Assembly (NCBI GenBank): GCA_011503125.2
Contig: WWBZ02000009.1
Location: 434,001 to 498,000 of the forward strand
Origin: Botryosphaeria dothidea
Taxonomy: Eukaryota; Ascomycota; Dothideomycetes; Botryosphaeriales; Botryosphaeriaceae
Direction of reading: 5' to 3'
DNA length: 64,000 nt
This document shows, piece after piece, positions 53,010-64,000 of this stretch (its first letter is position 1; each line of letters begins with the position of its first letter). Under the pieces are notes generated by a model. The model searched no databases. It worked only from the letters and a program-made list of their open reading frames with translations, and had not been told where the DNA came from. The position numbers were made by a program, and so were the translations under genes.

Positions 53010-54375
53010 CTAAAATGCAACCGGGAAATCCGTAGTCTCGATCTTCGCCGGGTACTTCAGGCCGGCCTGCCGCCTCACCTCGTCCATGACCTCCATGATC
53101 GTGATGCTCTCATCCAAGCTCTCATACTTACCCTCCTTCCTGCCCTCGACGAACGCACTGGCCGCCTCATCAGCCTCCCAGAACATGCCGTGGCCCTCGC
53201 CCTCGGCGTTGACGCCATCGCCAAACCCGTTGAACCAGCCGGACCCGGCACCAGGGCCCGGCTGCGGCCATTCCTTGTCCTCGACGGTGCCATCACGCAG
53301 GATGAGACGCGTCTTGGTGGGGCGGTACAGCGGCGGGAAGATCTGGATCTCGCCGAGGTCGCCCTGGACGCGGGCAGCGGGGCCGGCGCTGTCGCGATCG
53401 CCCTTGGGGTCGGTGGCGTAGCGGATGCCGGTGGTCGCGACGGCGTGCACGTCGCCGTCCTTGCCGCGCGGGAAGGTGAGGAGCACGGTGGTCAGCTCGT
53501 CGGCGGCGCCGGTGCCCGGGTAGATCTTGGTCGAGGAGAGCACGCTCGGCGGCTTGCGCTCGGATTCGGGGAGCGTGGTGTAGACGGTTTGGAAGACCCA
53601 GGTCAGCGAGTAGATGCCCAGGTCGAGCAGCGCGCCGCCGGCCAGGTCCGGGTTGACCATGCGGTGCTTGCCGTCGGCGAAGGCCTTCTCCGGGTCGAGC
53701 GCGTGGCTGTTGTCGGCGTAGACGCGCTGGACGGCGCCGATCTTGCCCGAGGTGATGATGTCGCGGACGTAGATGGAGAGCGGGAAGTAGCGCGTCCACA
53801 CGGCCTCCATGAGGAAGAGGTTCTACATTTGAAGCAGGTGGCGTCAGATCAGAACTCAATGAATGTAGTATTGCCGGGGGCTGAAACTAATCTCAAAACA
53901 TGCGGTGAACCAATGGAAGGTTTGTGAAAAGATGAAATTCATGGATATATCGAGAGACAGCAGAACACGGAATTGGCAATCGTACCTTTGACCTCGCCTT
54001 CTCGACCAACTTCTTGGCCTGAGCAGCATTGACAGTGAAGGCCTTCTCGCACAGCACATTCTTGCCAGCCTCAAGAGCGAGCATGGCATTTTGGTAGTGG
54101 TGGGAGTGAGGAGTGGCAACATAGACGATGTCAATGTTGGGGTCCTTGACAAACTCCTCGTACGAGCCGTAGGCCTTAGCGGAGGACGGAGCGCCAACAT
54201 CCTTCAGGAACTTGGCGGCGCGGTCAGCGCTGGACGAGCTGGCAGCAGCGACGACGGTGTGCTTGATGTGATTGACGCCACGAGTCTTGGGATCGCAGAG
54301 AAGGTCGGTGGTGAAAGTTTTGGCAATTCCGCCCGTGGCGAGAATGCCCCAGCGGACTTCCTTGGGAGCAGCCAT
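53010..54375 (-). CDS. Gfo/Idh/MocA-family NAD(P) oxidoreductase
   Basis: Exons complement(53010..53822, 53986..54375), 400 aa; the 163-nt intron (GTACGA to GTAG) is longer than usual here. The N-terminal Rossmann fold is VRWGILATGGIAKTFTTDLL, then PNIDIVYVATPHSHHYQNAMLALEAGKNVLCEKAF (the E-K-x signature with the substrate-side Lys) and the substrate domain LMEAVWTRYFP, GALLDLGIYSLTWVF. The type is that of fungal D-xylose 1-dehydrogenase/dihydrodiol dehydrogenase-like enzymes. The C terminus (YPAKIETTDFPVAF) is complete. Confidence 0.9.
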
Positions 54376-54779
54376 TGTTGGATGGGATGAAATGAATTGG
54401 ACAATTGAGGCAAACTACGCCCGGGGTATATGTATGGGGAAGGCGAGAGTGGAATGAATGAGGAATGGGAAAAGAAAGTTGGGGCAGGAGTGGTGGATAG
54501 ATATCAATCCGGTACCCCGCCATGCCATCGGGAGCTGTGACCGTCCATGATGCAAGTGGGGCATGGGAAGCGCAAGAACGGCAGGGGAAGCCGCCAGCGC
54601 ACCGCTCCAAGGCCGGTTCAAATGCGGCTAAGCCCCGGGGCGAAGCTTGTGCGGGCTCTATTTTCCCTCGTTGCCGGCACTCCGCGCGGGCAAACACCGA
54701 TCAGCAGGCCCCGATGCACTCGGTCCATTCTTGCCATAATCGTTATCATTGCTCTATTTGTTGTCTATCGACACCTCCC
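54376..54779. promoter_or_regulatory. Upstream of the Gfo/Idh gene and 3' flank of the ACC deaminase gene
   Basis: About 400 bp. A GTATATGTATG lies about 50 bp upstream of the dehydrogenase start. No gene seen. Confidence 0.4.
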
Positions 54780-55799
54780 TCAGCCCTCCTTGAACAGGTA
54801 GCTGTACGCGCTCAGCGCCGGCGCGCCGCCCAGGTGCGCGTACAGCACGCGCGAGCCCTCCGGGAACTCGCCGTTCTTCACCATCTGGATCATGCCGTCC
54901 ATCGACTTGCCCTCGTACACCGGGTCCGTCAGCATGCCCTCGGTGCGCGCGCACAGCCGAATCGCCTCCATGGTGCCCGCGTTGGGCAGCCCGTACTCGG
55001 GCCCGCCGAAGCGCGTGTCCAGCACCACGTCGTCCGCCGTGATGTCGCGCCCCAGCTCGACCAGCCGCGCCGTGTTCTGCGCGATGCGCAGCACCTGCTC
55101 CTTCGTCTTCTCCGGCTTGGCCGACGCGTCGATGCCGATGACCTTGTTGGCCCGCCCGTCGGCCGCGAAGCCCACGACCATGCCCGCCTGCGTGCTGCCC
55201 GTCACCGCGCACACGACGATGTAGTCGAACTTGAACCCCAGCTCCGCCTCCTGCTGGCGCACCTCCTCGGCGAACCCCACGAACCCCAGCCCGCCCTTGG
55301 GGTGCTCCGAGCAGCCCGCCGGGATGGGGTACGGCTTGCCGCCCTTGGCCTTGACGTCCTCCATGGCCTGCTCCCAGCTGGGCCGGATGCCGATGTCGAA
55401 CCCGGCCGAGTCGAGGCGCGTGTCGGCGCCCAGGATGCGCGACAGCTCGATGTTGCCCACGCGGTCATACACGGCGTCGTGGTAGTTGACCCAGTTCTCC
55501 TGCACCAGCACGCACTTGAAGCCCAGGTGCGCTGCCACCGCCGCCACCTGCCTGGTCTGGTTCGACTGGATGCCGCCAATCGACACGAGCGTGTCGTATC
55601 CGCCTTCGATGGCCTCCGGGAGGATGTACTCGAGCTTGCGCGTCTTGTTGCCGCCGAACGCCAGCCCCGAGTTGCAGTCCTCGCGCTTGGCGTAGAGCTG
55701 CACCTTGCCGCCGAGGTGCTCCGAGAGGCGCTTGAGGTGCTGGATGGGCGTCGGGCCCTGGAAGGTGAGCTGCTGCCTCGGGAACTTGTCGAGCTTCAT
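54780..55799 (-). CDS. acdS: 1-aminocyclopropane-1-carboxylate (ACC) deaminase
   Basis: A single exon of 339 aa, the usual length for the family. [25 protein letters not shown] is the standard start. The PLP Lys is in [12 protein letters not shown] (residue 52). Then come [39 protein letters not shown], and [17 protein letters not shown] with the active-site Tyr-Glu that separate true ACC deaminases from D-cysteine desulfhydrases. The enzyme opens ACC, the plant ethylene precursor, to 2-oxobutyrate and ammonia. It has no intron and very high GC. ACC deaminases of fungi are widely thought to come from bacteria by transfer. Confidence 0.95.
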   Translation of the reverse strand: MKLDKFPRQQLTFQGPTPIQHLKRLSEHLGGKVQLYAKREDCNSGLAFGGNKTRKLEYILPEAIEGGYDTLVSIGGIQSNQTRQVAAVAAHLGFKCVLVQENWVNYHDAVYDRVGNIELSRILGADTRLDSAGFDIGIRPSWEQAMEDVKAKGGKPYPIPAGCSEHPKGGLGFVGFAEEVRQQEAELGFKFDYIVVCAVTGSTQAGMVVGFAADGRANKVIGIDASAKPEKTKEQVLRIAQNTARLVELGRDITADDVVLDTRFGGPEYGLPNAGTMEAIRLCARTEGMLTDPVYEGKSMDGMIQMVKNGEFPEGSRVLYAHLGGAPALSAYSYLFKEG

Positions 55800-56481
55800 G
55801 GCGGCGGATTATTATCGAGGGGTATGCGGAATCGAGAAAAGGCGATACTGCGCTGCCAGCAGCACGCTGCAGCGCCGGCGGCGCCTTTTCAGCAGCACGT
55901 ACTATGCGCCTCGTCGGGTTGCGGCGGCCGAAAGAGTCAGGCGTTCGGCTCGCTCAAGGTGAAGCCGGCGGCCGAGATCGCATCTGCACGGCGTTGTTGT
56001 TGACAGCGAGCTTTACCTCAGGAATGCTGTCCAATCCGGTGTACCAGAACTAGCGCCGGACATTGGGGTCTCCAATTTATTTGGAGACCCTACATCGCAT
56101 TTCTGCAGGGCGGCGCCTCTGGGTGCACGCGCGGCCGTAATGCGGCGCGTGGAGCTTAGGGACGACGCGTTGCGGGGCAAAGATACGCGCATGACGCTCG
56201 GATCATCCCTCCCCAGCTCTCCAATTACTACAAGGAAATCCGGAGTAAATACTATTGCTAACAGAAACAGATAAACGTTGTCCAAACTACAGAGCGTGCT
56301 AGTGCTTCTGTTGTTGCTAGCACCAGCCAACGAGTGCTTCCCCATCCTCCGCTTATTATTGTGTCATTGCCTTTTTTTTTTTCTCCTTTCAGACTTCTAT
56401 CCAGGAACAACAAAAGCTAAACCAAAAACATTCCAAACTCCAAACTCGTACAAACCACTCTGCACTCTGGATCATGACAAT
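55800..56481. other. Intergenic, nothing recognised
   Basis: 680 bp between the acdS start and the 3' end of the next minus-strand gene. A short inverted repeat of TCTCCAAAT/ATTTGGAGA lies at 56069-56088. No gene seen. Confidence 0.45.
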
Positions 56482-57945
56482 CTACGTCCTCCTCTGCGCT
56501 CTGCCCTTGCCCTTCCAGTTCGACTGCGGGTTGCAATCCGGATACGTCGGGAAGACCTCCTCCACCGTCCTCTCCGAGCCATCCCCGTCAAAGAGAATCG
56601 GCAGCGCCTTCTGGAGATCCCACACCCCATCCCTCTCGAACTCCTTCTCGCGCGCCGCCATCATCGGCATATCCTCAGGCGCCGGCAAGCCAAAGCGGCT
56701 CGTCCAAGGCAGGCTCTCCGGATCCGCCATCTGGGGCCTCTTGCCATCCTTGCCTGCACACCCAACCAATCAGCATCCCCGAATAGTTTAAAGATAAGCT
56801 TAAAGGATGAACCTACCTCGAGCCAGGTCCGCCGTGATCTGCACGCTCTGATACGCCTGCGCGAAGACCGTCTCGCCAAAGTCGAACACGGGCGCCCGGT
56901 CCGCCCACCACGTCTCGCCCCACGGCGCGATGCGGTCCTGCGCCGGCACGGGCGGCTCGTCCCCGGGGCGGCGCGAGGGCGGTGGGAACGGGCCTGCTCT
57001 GTCTTTCTTGGGGCCGAAATACCGCTGCGCCGGTTCGTCGTCGTCGGTGTCCTTCCTGCTGCGTTTCGCGGCGGGGGCGGCGCCCTCGGCCCTGCCGGGA
57101 GGAGCAGGGCTGACGGCGAAGCTGACTGCTTTCGCTTTGCCCTTCGGCCGCTTCTGCGTCTTCGCGGGCGTAACAAGGTCGAGGGGGTCGTCGGACGATT
57201 GCTCTTCTTCGTCGGACTCCTCGCCGCTCGAGATCTCCACGATGTCCAGCCTGTCCTTCCCACGCCCCTTCTCAGCATCGTCTCCATTCCCCTCGTCATC
57301 ATCACCACTACCGCCAGCAGCGCCCCTCCCGCGCGTCCTCCGCGCCGGCGTGGACCCGCGCCCACCCCCGCTGCTACTCCCAGCACGCCCCCCACTCCTC
57401 GACGTGCTCCTCGTCGGCCTCCGCCCAGAAGCAGCGTCGCCCGGCTCGGCCGCCCAATCCGGCGCATCGACCTCGTGCTGACCCTTCTCCGGCACCACCC
57501 CCTTCATCGCCGCATCGCCGCGCGGCTTCCCCGGCGCGCCGCCCGTGCTGAGCAGGTCGTACTTGGCGAAGAAGTCGGAGAGGTCTTGCTCCTTGAGGGG
57601 CGTCGAGGGGGCTGAGTGAACTCGCTGCTGCGGCGGCGGGGTAGGGGACAGGTGGTGGGACGGTCCAAGCGTGGGAGATGCGTCCTCGTAGCCGGAGACG
57701 GCGCGGCCCCAGGGCCAGGCGAGCTTGGGGTCTTTGCGAGGGGAGTGCGCTGGGGAGGGGGCGGGGGAGGTTGAAGGCGGTGGAGGGGGGGGAGGCGTGT
57801 ACGCGACGCCGGCTGTGTAAGGCCTGGTGTTGAAAGGGTGTGTGCCTGGACTGTGGCGGGTGGTGGTCAGCTGGGTGCTTTTTTTTTTGTCTTTCTTGAG
57901 GGATTCGAGGGCGCTCGGGATGAGGTAGGATGACGAACGGGCTCG

Positions 57946-57982
<37 letters not shown>

Positions 57983-58073
57983 TGGTGAGTGGTGAGGGGA
58001 GAGTAGAGGCTCGCGAGGATTGGGCTGGAACGACTTACTGCATAGCCATGGCGAGCATCAACCCTGCGGACAT
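56482..58073 (-). CDS. Disordered, probably nuclear protein of unknown function
   Basis: Exons complement(56482..56753, 56817..57850, 58039..58073), 446 aa; introns of 63 and 188 nt, phases close. The first exon is only 35 nt (MSAGLMLAMAM). The body is low-complexity: a Pro-rich stretch, SFDLLST-type FFAKYDLLSTG, an Arg/Gly/Ser region, then acidic VEISSGEESDEEEQSSDD (SUMO/phospho-like) and basic KTQKRPKGKAKA. A folded-looking C-terminal third follows: RYFGPKKD, APWGETWWADRAPVFDFGETVFAQAYQSVQITADLARG, PWTSRFGLPAPEDMPMMAAREKEFERDGVW. I do not recognise the family. The conserved-looking C terminus argues it is a real gene. Confidence 0.75.
57948..57979 (+). repeat. (GT)16 microsatellite in intron 1
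   Basis: About 16 GT units inside the 188-nt first intron of the disordered-protein gene. It probably explains the unusual intron length. Confidence 0.85.
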
Positions 58074-58904
58074 GGTGGCGGCGTTGTTGCGCGTGGTGGC
58101 GCCAATTTATGTGCTGAGGTGAGTACTGTTTCGTGGCGAATTTCTCGAGATGCTGTGGTGCTTTCGGTGTGCTGTCTCAGTGACGATGACGACGTCGTGC
58201 GTTCGAGATGCGATGGGGAGAGAAAGATACCCTCCAGATGGGAGAGCACTGGAAACACGGGATTTTCGTCCGCGTGAATCAAACTGTCCTCTTGGTGTGG
58301 GAAGGGTCCCGCGGTTGTTCTAGAGTTGTGACGACAGACGATCGGATTCCCTCAGAGTCTAGAAGAGGTAGGAGGGGGGCGGTAGGTGCCAGAAGGCTGA
58401 AGAAAAAGAAACGGACATCGTTGAGCAGTGACAAAGAAGGGGATGGAGTTTGCCATGCTTGGCTGTGTGATGTGCGCGGAGGGCCGCTTGCGGGAGGTCT
58501 TCTTCGCGGACAGCGGTAGAAAGGATCAAGGAGATGCAACTGCCTCGGCCCGTTGTAACGCTCTCTTCCCTCCAGATGCAGTCTGCTGCGTGCGGAAGGA
58601 TAATGAATGAGGTGCGGATGGTTGCCTCTCGTTTCGGCTGCTGTTGGTCGTGGCAAACAGTCTTGAGGGCTTGGCGGAATGGATGCTTGGCTAAGGGGGC
58701 GGGAAACCAAGAGATATTGCAGGAAGACAACTCTGAGAGACAACGCAAGATGTGAGCTGGAAAAAATAATGCTCAGATTCATGAAATGTGAGGGATATCT
58801 CGCAAGCTAAAGCAAAAGCGCTAAACTATCATATCATCTAAATGCACTAGATATGCCGCACACTTTGGTCCCAAACGCCCCACCAGCTAATTATGCTATT
58901 ACTG
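58074..58904. other. Intergenic, nothing recognised
   Basis: 830 bp with the promoter of the disordered-protein gene and the 3' flank of the pepsin-like gene. Long minus-strand frames (58279..58782) look low-complexity and lack motifs. Confidence 0.4.
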
Positions 58905-60749
58905 CTATTTCTGTTCGGCAAGCCTTTGCTGTTCCACTTCCCTCATTGCTGATACTCTCGTCTCATGCGGGGCTTCCAACTCCGCACGCGGCGTCTGCGC
59001 TCTAGACCGTTCATCTGGCGTCTCCAGTTCCGGCAGCATGACGTCCTCATTTGCCGGCATCTCAAACACAGGCGTTGATTGGCCCTCCATCTCAGCGTAC
59101 TTGCGTGCCTCGACGCCGTAAAGTTCTGCCTTGACTGTCTCTGATCCTTGCATCTCATGCCTCGTGTGGTCGGCCTCCAGTTCCGTCTTGTTGCCAACGC
59201 CGGCATCGCCTGGTCGCCCGTCTCGCCCTGCGTCCATCTCGGTTTGTGCCTTTGCCTCTGCTGCTGCTGCTGCTGCTGCTTCTGCTTCTGCGGTTTCCGC
59301 TTCCACAGCGGCTGCCTTTTCTTGACGTTGCTTCTTGCGGCGATACGCGAGCCAGAAGATCAGGGCGAGAATGGCGACAACAGCAGCAGCACCAACTGCA
59401 ATACCTGCAATTGCGCCAGAGCTGAGACTGCTGCCTTGCGTAGAAATGGAAACTTCTTGGATGGGGACGATGTTCTGAGTGTTGGTAGATTCAGGAAACA
59501 GGGCCTGATGGACGGAAAAGTTCTGATGGTCATAGTCCGCAATCACGTAGGCGTTTTGCAGAAAGGCGCGTCCGAGCGTATATTGGCTGTCGTTGACGGC
59601 GCGTTTTAGCGGAAAGTAACGAGTCGCATTCGGGTAAACGGGCCAGGAAGCGTTCAAGGCGAGACTCTCATAAGGCAAAACGATGTCGACCGTCTCGCTG
59701 GTGGTAGTATTGGCTCCAATGCGCATTGTTACAGCCGCCTGCTGCTCCAGCAGGGTGCTGTGTTGAGTGTCGTTGATGAGATATATGGAATATTCATCGT
59801 CCCACTCAATCCCAAAAGCCTCCTCGAACGCAGTGCAGACATCCTCAGGGAACCACATGGACGCGACCAGAGAATCGATGAACCAGAAGTTAGCCGTAGA
59901 CATGAGCGGCGAAGAGCTGATATTGGTGGTGACGGATTGGACAGCGCAAAGCAAATCTCTCGAAATATCAGGACCGAATGGAATGCTGACATCGTTGGGC
60001 ACATAGCGGCTGGTATCCTTTCCGCCCAAAGTTAAGCTGCCAAAGACCTTGGGTACGCGGTTGTACGAGCCGGCGGTGTAAGACCAGGATGTGCTAGGGA
60101 TCAACGATTGGTTGACTAGAGTCTGCAAGACGGTGGGGTGTGGATTATTCAGGTCGGTGAAGTTGACAGGCCGCGGACTCAATGGGAGGGTGCCCTCGTA
60201 GATGGACTTGTCGGCGATTCCTCCAACGACCTGGTTGTCCAGTGATGGCAAGCCGTACGATGGCCAGCCTAGATTCACGGTGTCGAAGCCATAGTGAGCT
60301 CTGGCGTCAGAAGCCACCCCCAGCTGGTGCTCAACAAACAGTGTCGACAAGCCGTAGATGCCCTGTTCAACCCAAGATGTGGACTGGTTTGTGAGGAAGA
60401 CTTTGCCGCGGGCGTCGGCACATTCGGTCTCGGTGCGGTTGTCGTTCCAGCAGCCCTCAGGGAGGATGGGCCAGACTGCGGATTGACCGGTGGCAGGTAG
60501 GAGTCGAAGGCTCTGGGCGGGAGTGCCGATGCTGATGGCGAAGGTAGACCAAGGCCCGTCGTTCCCGTCCCTGAAGAATTGAGGTGGTCAGAGGCGGCGG
60601 ATCAGCGGATACGAGCTCCTTGAAACATACCAGAACTGGCTGGTCTGCAGCGAGATGGGCGCGGGCGTGTTCGATGACGCTGCTCGGCCAAGACCGGCAA
60701 ACAACAGCAGGGCGCTGCAGCACAGCACGCGCTCGAGGAGCAGACTCAT
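58905..60749 (-). CDS. Membrane-anchored pepsin-like (peptidase A1 fold) protein, probably inactive
   Basis: Exons complement(58905..60570, 60631..60749), 594 aa; the 60-nt intron runs GTATGT to TTCAG, phase 2. A signal peptide (LCCSALLLFAGLGRAASS) is followed by the pepsin-like ectodomain: GPWSTFAISIGTPAQSLRLLPATGQSAVWP, LGWPSYGLPSLDNQVVGGI, FWFIDSLVASMWFPEDVC, YTLGRAFLQNAYVIADYD. Then come a membrane helix (AIAGIAVGAAAVVAILALIFWLAY), RRKK, and an Ala/Glu-rich tail. Where active enzymes have D-T/S-G, the first site reads P-A-T-G and the second I-D-S-L, so at least one catalytic Asp is lost. It may be a cell-surface sensor or binding protein. Confidence 0.83.
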
Positions 60750-61830
60750 GGTGTATGAGTGCCGGTGGAGGCAGCGCGCGCACGGTAGCGAGCAGAAGAG
60801 AGTGAGGATTGGCAGATACGAGGAGCAGCGATCGAAACGAACGACGACGACATGGGTGCGAAGCGAGTGATGAGGAGGGCGAGCAGGCCGCCGCCGAGGT
60901 GGCTCTGCTCGCGGATTTTACACTCGCAGATCGGCCATGTCGAATGCTGGCAGTGTTTAGCGCTGCCGGGCTGGTGTAACCGCGCTGGCGTTGGATTTGG
61001 GGGGTGAGGGCGAAAGCTGCGGACCGCGGCGCGCGCGCTGATTGGCGTTTCAGCCCGGGCGGGAGGGCCTGCGGAAGTACCCTCTATTTTGGGCGCTTCT
61101 CCCTCGCACCTGCCGTGCCGGAACAGGCGCCAGTGCTCCATCAGCTGTTCCCCACTCCCCATCCTATTGGTTGTCTGTTTCACGATGCTTTTGACAGCTA
61201 CTGCGCCTGCTGCTGCTGTGCAACACGGCGCATTCTCCCTCGCCCGCCTGCACCTCGAGATACCATCACCGCGTGAAGAATTGTCCCGTCCGAGGAATTC
61301 GACTGTTTGACCTCGCGTGGTCTGAGCGTGGGCAGTCTGACAGCCTCGTGCATCATTCAGGCGTCCGGAGGGATCCTCCCGCCCTGGCCAAACGGCCCCC
61401 AATTTTTCCCGCCGCCCCCATCCATGACTGACACCTCGCGCGCCGCCGTTCGAGATGCGGCCGAAGGATTCACTTCCATGGTACACTTGAGCCGTCCGCC
61501 AGACACGGCTCTCACTGTCAGCCCCCATCCTGTCCACGGCAAAATCCTGATTACACTGGCCACTCACGCGGCCGCCATACAGTGCACGATGCAAATTGCA
61601 TTGAATGCCGACCCGTCTCGCCAGTGGCTGCTGACGCCCAGGTACAACGGCTGAAGCTAACCACACCAAGCCAAGTCTTCTCGTATTATTAGATCGCGTG
61701 CTGCCTCTGCCCTGCCCCAGTTCTTCTGTCAGAGTGACTCTCTTCGTTTTCAACCTTCGGGGTTCGTGCGTCTCTCGTTTTTCAGTCTTGGCTCTGCGCT
61801 TCTCGCATCACACGTCGATCGTTCACCATC
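60750..61830. promoter_or_regulatory. Divergent upstream region
   Basis: 1.1 kb between two divergent secretory-pathway genes. Overlapping GC-rich frames, including a 335-aa minus-strand one, lack motifs. Confidence 0.4.
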
Positions 61831-64000
61831 ATGCGCGCGCCTACGGGAGCATTGGCGGCTCTTGCGGCGGCACCATTTGTGGGGGCCTTTCCTCAGCAGA
61901 GTAAGAAGCCTAAAACGCCCCCGTGAATTCCAAAGCTGAATGTTTCACAGCTGTGCAACCAAATGCCACTTCGCCCGTTTCGACGCCTGGCGTCACTGCT
62001 GCTCCTTCATGCGGCAGTTGCTCGGTCAATATTCCCAAGTTCTACCAGTATTCGTGGACGACGAATGTGGTCACCGCAAACATCACTTATGCCACCGTCA
62101 TCACCATCATCAACACGGTCCGAAACACCACCAGATACGTGACAAGCACCGTTGACTTGCCTGATGGCTACACGCTCCCGCCGACCAACGAAGCTGGAAC
62201 CGTGGTGTGTCCAGCCACGCTCTACGACAACACCACCACATTGCTGTGAGCTTTCCAGCCAAAACACTCACAATCGCATACTAACCATGGTCAGGACATA
62301 TCCCAATTTACTTGGCGACTACGAATCCACTTACAGTTGGGGCGGTCGACTTTTCACCACCAAGGCAGATGACGCGAGCTCGACCTTCTGTTCAGACTCC
62401 CCAGGAGAAACGGTGACGCTAAAGTCGCACCCCGATTTCAATGCCTGGTGGTCAACTTACAGGACATTGTCTCCCGATACGTCCACAACAATAACCACGC
62501 TGGACCCCATCTATGCAGACCCCCGGGGTCTCAACTGGGGTTGCGTTCAAGAAACCGGCGATTTCGGCGCGCAACAGGCGTTCCTGTCGACTTCATTTTC
62601 TGGCGAAGCAGCAATATTCACTTGCGATCAATCCATTGCAGGCCCCGTTGGGGCAGAAGGGACAGCAGCGTTCCTGACCGCCAGTTCGATCTCCTACGAG
62701 GGTGACGATGGCGCAACTACCACTGAACCTGACGGGGAAGGGCCCACGACGCCTGCAACTGCACACATTGAAACTTCAGTGCCAGTGGAGGCTCCGGCGC
62801 CAAGTCCTACGGGTGACGACGTCACTTCCTCAGCACACATTGAAACCTCAGAGGCAGTCAAGCCGCCCACAACCACAGATGCACAACCTTCCGCGCATAC
62901 GGAGATTTCGACAATCTTGAACCAGCCAACGCCAACGGATGACGGTATCGCTTCGTCTGCGCACACTGAGATTTCAACAAGCCTAAACGCTCCCACAGTC
63001 ACGGTGGCCCCTACTGCGCATATCGAAACTTCAGCGACTTTGAAGCCTCCCACAGGATCAGATACTGAAGTTGGTACCGTGGTGAATCCGCCAAACCCAC
63101 CGGATGTGACCTCAACTGCCCACACAGAAGAGTCTACGGACGTTGAGCCGCCAGTCACATCAGCGCCAGGTTTTGCCCATACTGAGGACTCAGCAAACCC
63201 CGTGCCACCTTCAACTACTAGCGACAAAACTCTTTACACAGCGCATACGGAATTACCACAATCACTTGGTGAGCCCAGTAAACCTGTCACTGTTATACCG
63301 CCATCAGAGGTTGGAACTGTTGTCCAACCCGGTCCCGGCACGACTACGAATGCAGGTGGTGTAGGTGGGGTCATCGGGTCTCTCATTGGGAGTTATATCT
63401 CAACCGGAGGCTCGCTCCCAACGAATGTTCCAGCACAACCTCAGCAGGGGTCCGGAAACAATCCTCCAGCTGGAACTCAGGCTCCTCCTACTACGTACAT
63501 CCCAGTCGGCACTACCTCCGTTGCGGTTGTACCAACCAGCATCCCGACAGTCATTGCCGGTACAAGCACGAACGTTCCAGCTGTAGTTGTTGGATCACAG
63601 ACTGTTGCAGCTGGCCAGACCGTCGTGGTGGACAACACCCCTATCTCAGTGCCCACCGCCAATTCTCAAGCACCATCGAACGGGCAGCCCCAGCAGAACG
63701 GCCAAGAAAACAACCAGCTCCAAGGCCAATCTCAAGCCCCCGCAGTCATCATCGGAGGCAGCAGCACGGTAGTCTTGCCAACCGCTGCGACTGCACCTTC
63801 ACCAGCACCTCCAGCCCTCACCATCGGCGACCAAACCATCCAACCATCCGGCACCGCCTACGTCATCTCCGGCCAAACAGTCTCCCCCGGCTCCCCCATA
63901 ACCCTCGGCGCCGGTTCTTCCGCGACCGTCGTCGCCCTAACCACCAACGCCGCCGGCTCCTCCGTCGTCGTCGTCGGCAGCAGCACGATCCCCTTCGCCG
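61831..64000 (+). CDS. Secreted Ser/Thr/Pro-rich cell-wall type protein (partial)
   Basis: Exons 61831..61900, 61951..62245, 62295 onward past the window end; introns of 50 and 49 nt. A signal peptide (MRAPTGALAALAAAPFVGAFP) is followed by a short globular region with a C-G-S-C motif and several N-glycosylation sites (residues about 30-190). Next is a repeat region of eight units, each with the core AH(I/T)E(T/I/E/D)S, then GVGGVIGSLIGSYIS and a long VVVGSQTV/PAVIIGGSS-type beta-rich, Thr/Ser/Val tandem region typical of fungal surface proteins. No stop before 64000. Probably a GPI- or wall-anchored adhesin-like protein; the anchor would lie outside the window. Confidence 0.83.
62761..63258 (+). 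repeat. Eight in-frame repeats with core AHxExS
   Basis: The core begins at 62761, 62833, 62893, 62959, 63016, 63118, 63175 and 63241, mostly 57-72 nt apart. Units alternate A-H-I-E-T-S with A-H-T-E-(I/E/D)-S and share a Pro-Pro spacer. Confidence 0.85.

Noticed and set aside
60746..61753. 335-aa minus-strand ORF upstream of the pepsin-like gene
   Set aside because: Begins inside the promoter and overlaps the first exon out of frame; composition is Arg/Gly-rich without domains.

Overview
The window comes from a filamentous ascomycete (Pezizomycotina; I would guess Dothideomycetes, but the class is not proven). The evidence is short spliceosomal introns (mostly 46-64 nt, GTAAGT-like donors, CTAAC/CTGAC branch sites, YAG acceptors) in nearly every gene, Zn2Cys6 regulators, an RTA1-family protein, a Dsc-complex subunit, and fungal-type P450 and monoamine oxidase genes. 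Gene models below were built by hand: exon phases were checked arithmetically and joined to family motifs.

0-20 kb holds mainly housekeeping and accessory genes. In order they are a Dsc E3 ligase subunit (DSC4), respiratory supercomplex factor 1 (RCF1), a decayed pRiA4b ORF3-like gene, a small secreted protein, an Old Yellow Enzyme, a tRNA-Pro, LYRM2, the histone N-acetyltransferase NatD, a DHCR24-like flavoprotein with a mitochondrial-looking presequence, and two tandem ankyrin genes of which one is decaying. The tRNA-Pro(AGG) gene is the most unusual object: besides the normal 16-nt intron after the anticodon, its D-loop is split by a 56-nt insertion with every hallmark of a spliceosomal intron.

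20-34 kb reads like an amine or nitrogen metabolism cluster: a RidA-family protein, two divergent Zn2Cys6 regulators (one with apparent lesions), a cytochrome P450, a monoamine oxidase, an APC amino-acid/choline/GABA-type permease, and an FAD monooxygenase divergent from the permease. A transporter would import the amine, MAO and the oxygenases would oxidise it, and RidA would remove the imine/enamine intermediates. This is inference from neighbourhood.

34-46 kb is gene-poor and decayed. It holds a 3.6-kb stretch with no recognisable gene, a small unknown protein with a strong core promoter, a HAD phosphatase, two adjacent broken genes (a membrane glycoprotein and a secreted ADP-ribosyltransferase-like protein), and an FAD monooxygenase whose frame is broken by a run of 23 G. 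Long poly-G/C runs recur across the window.

46-64 kb is ordinary again: succinate dehydrogenase subunit C, an RTA1-family protein, a large membrane glycoprotein, a DUF7704 protein, a Gfo/Idh/MocA dehydrogenase, an intronless ACC deaminase, a disordered nuclear-type protein, a membrane-anchored catalytically degenerate pepsin-like protein, and a Ser/Thr-rich secreted repeat protein that runs off the right end.
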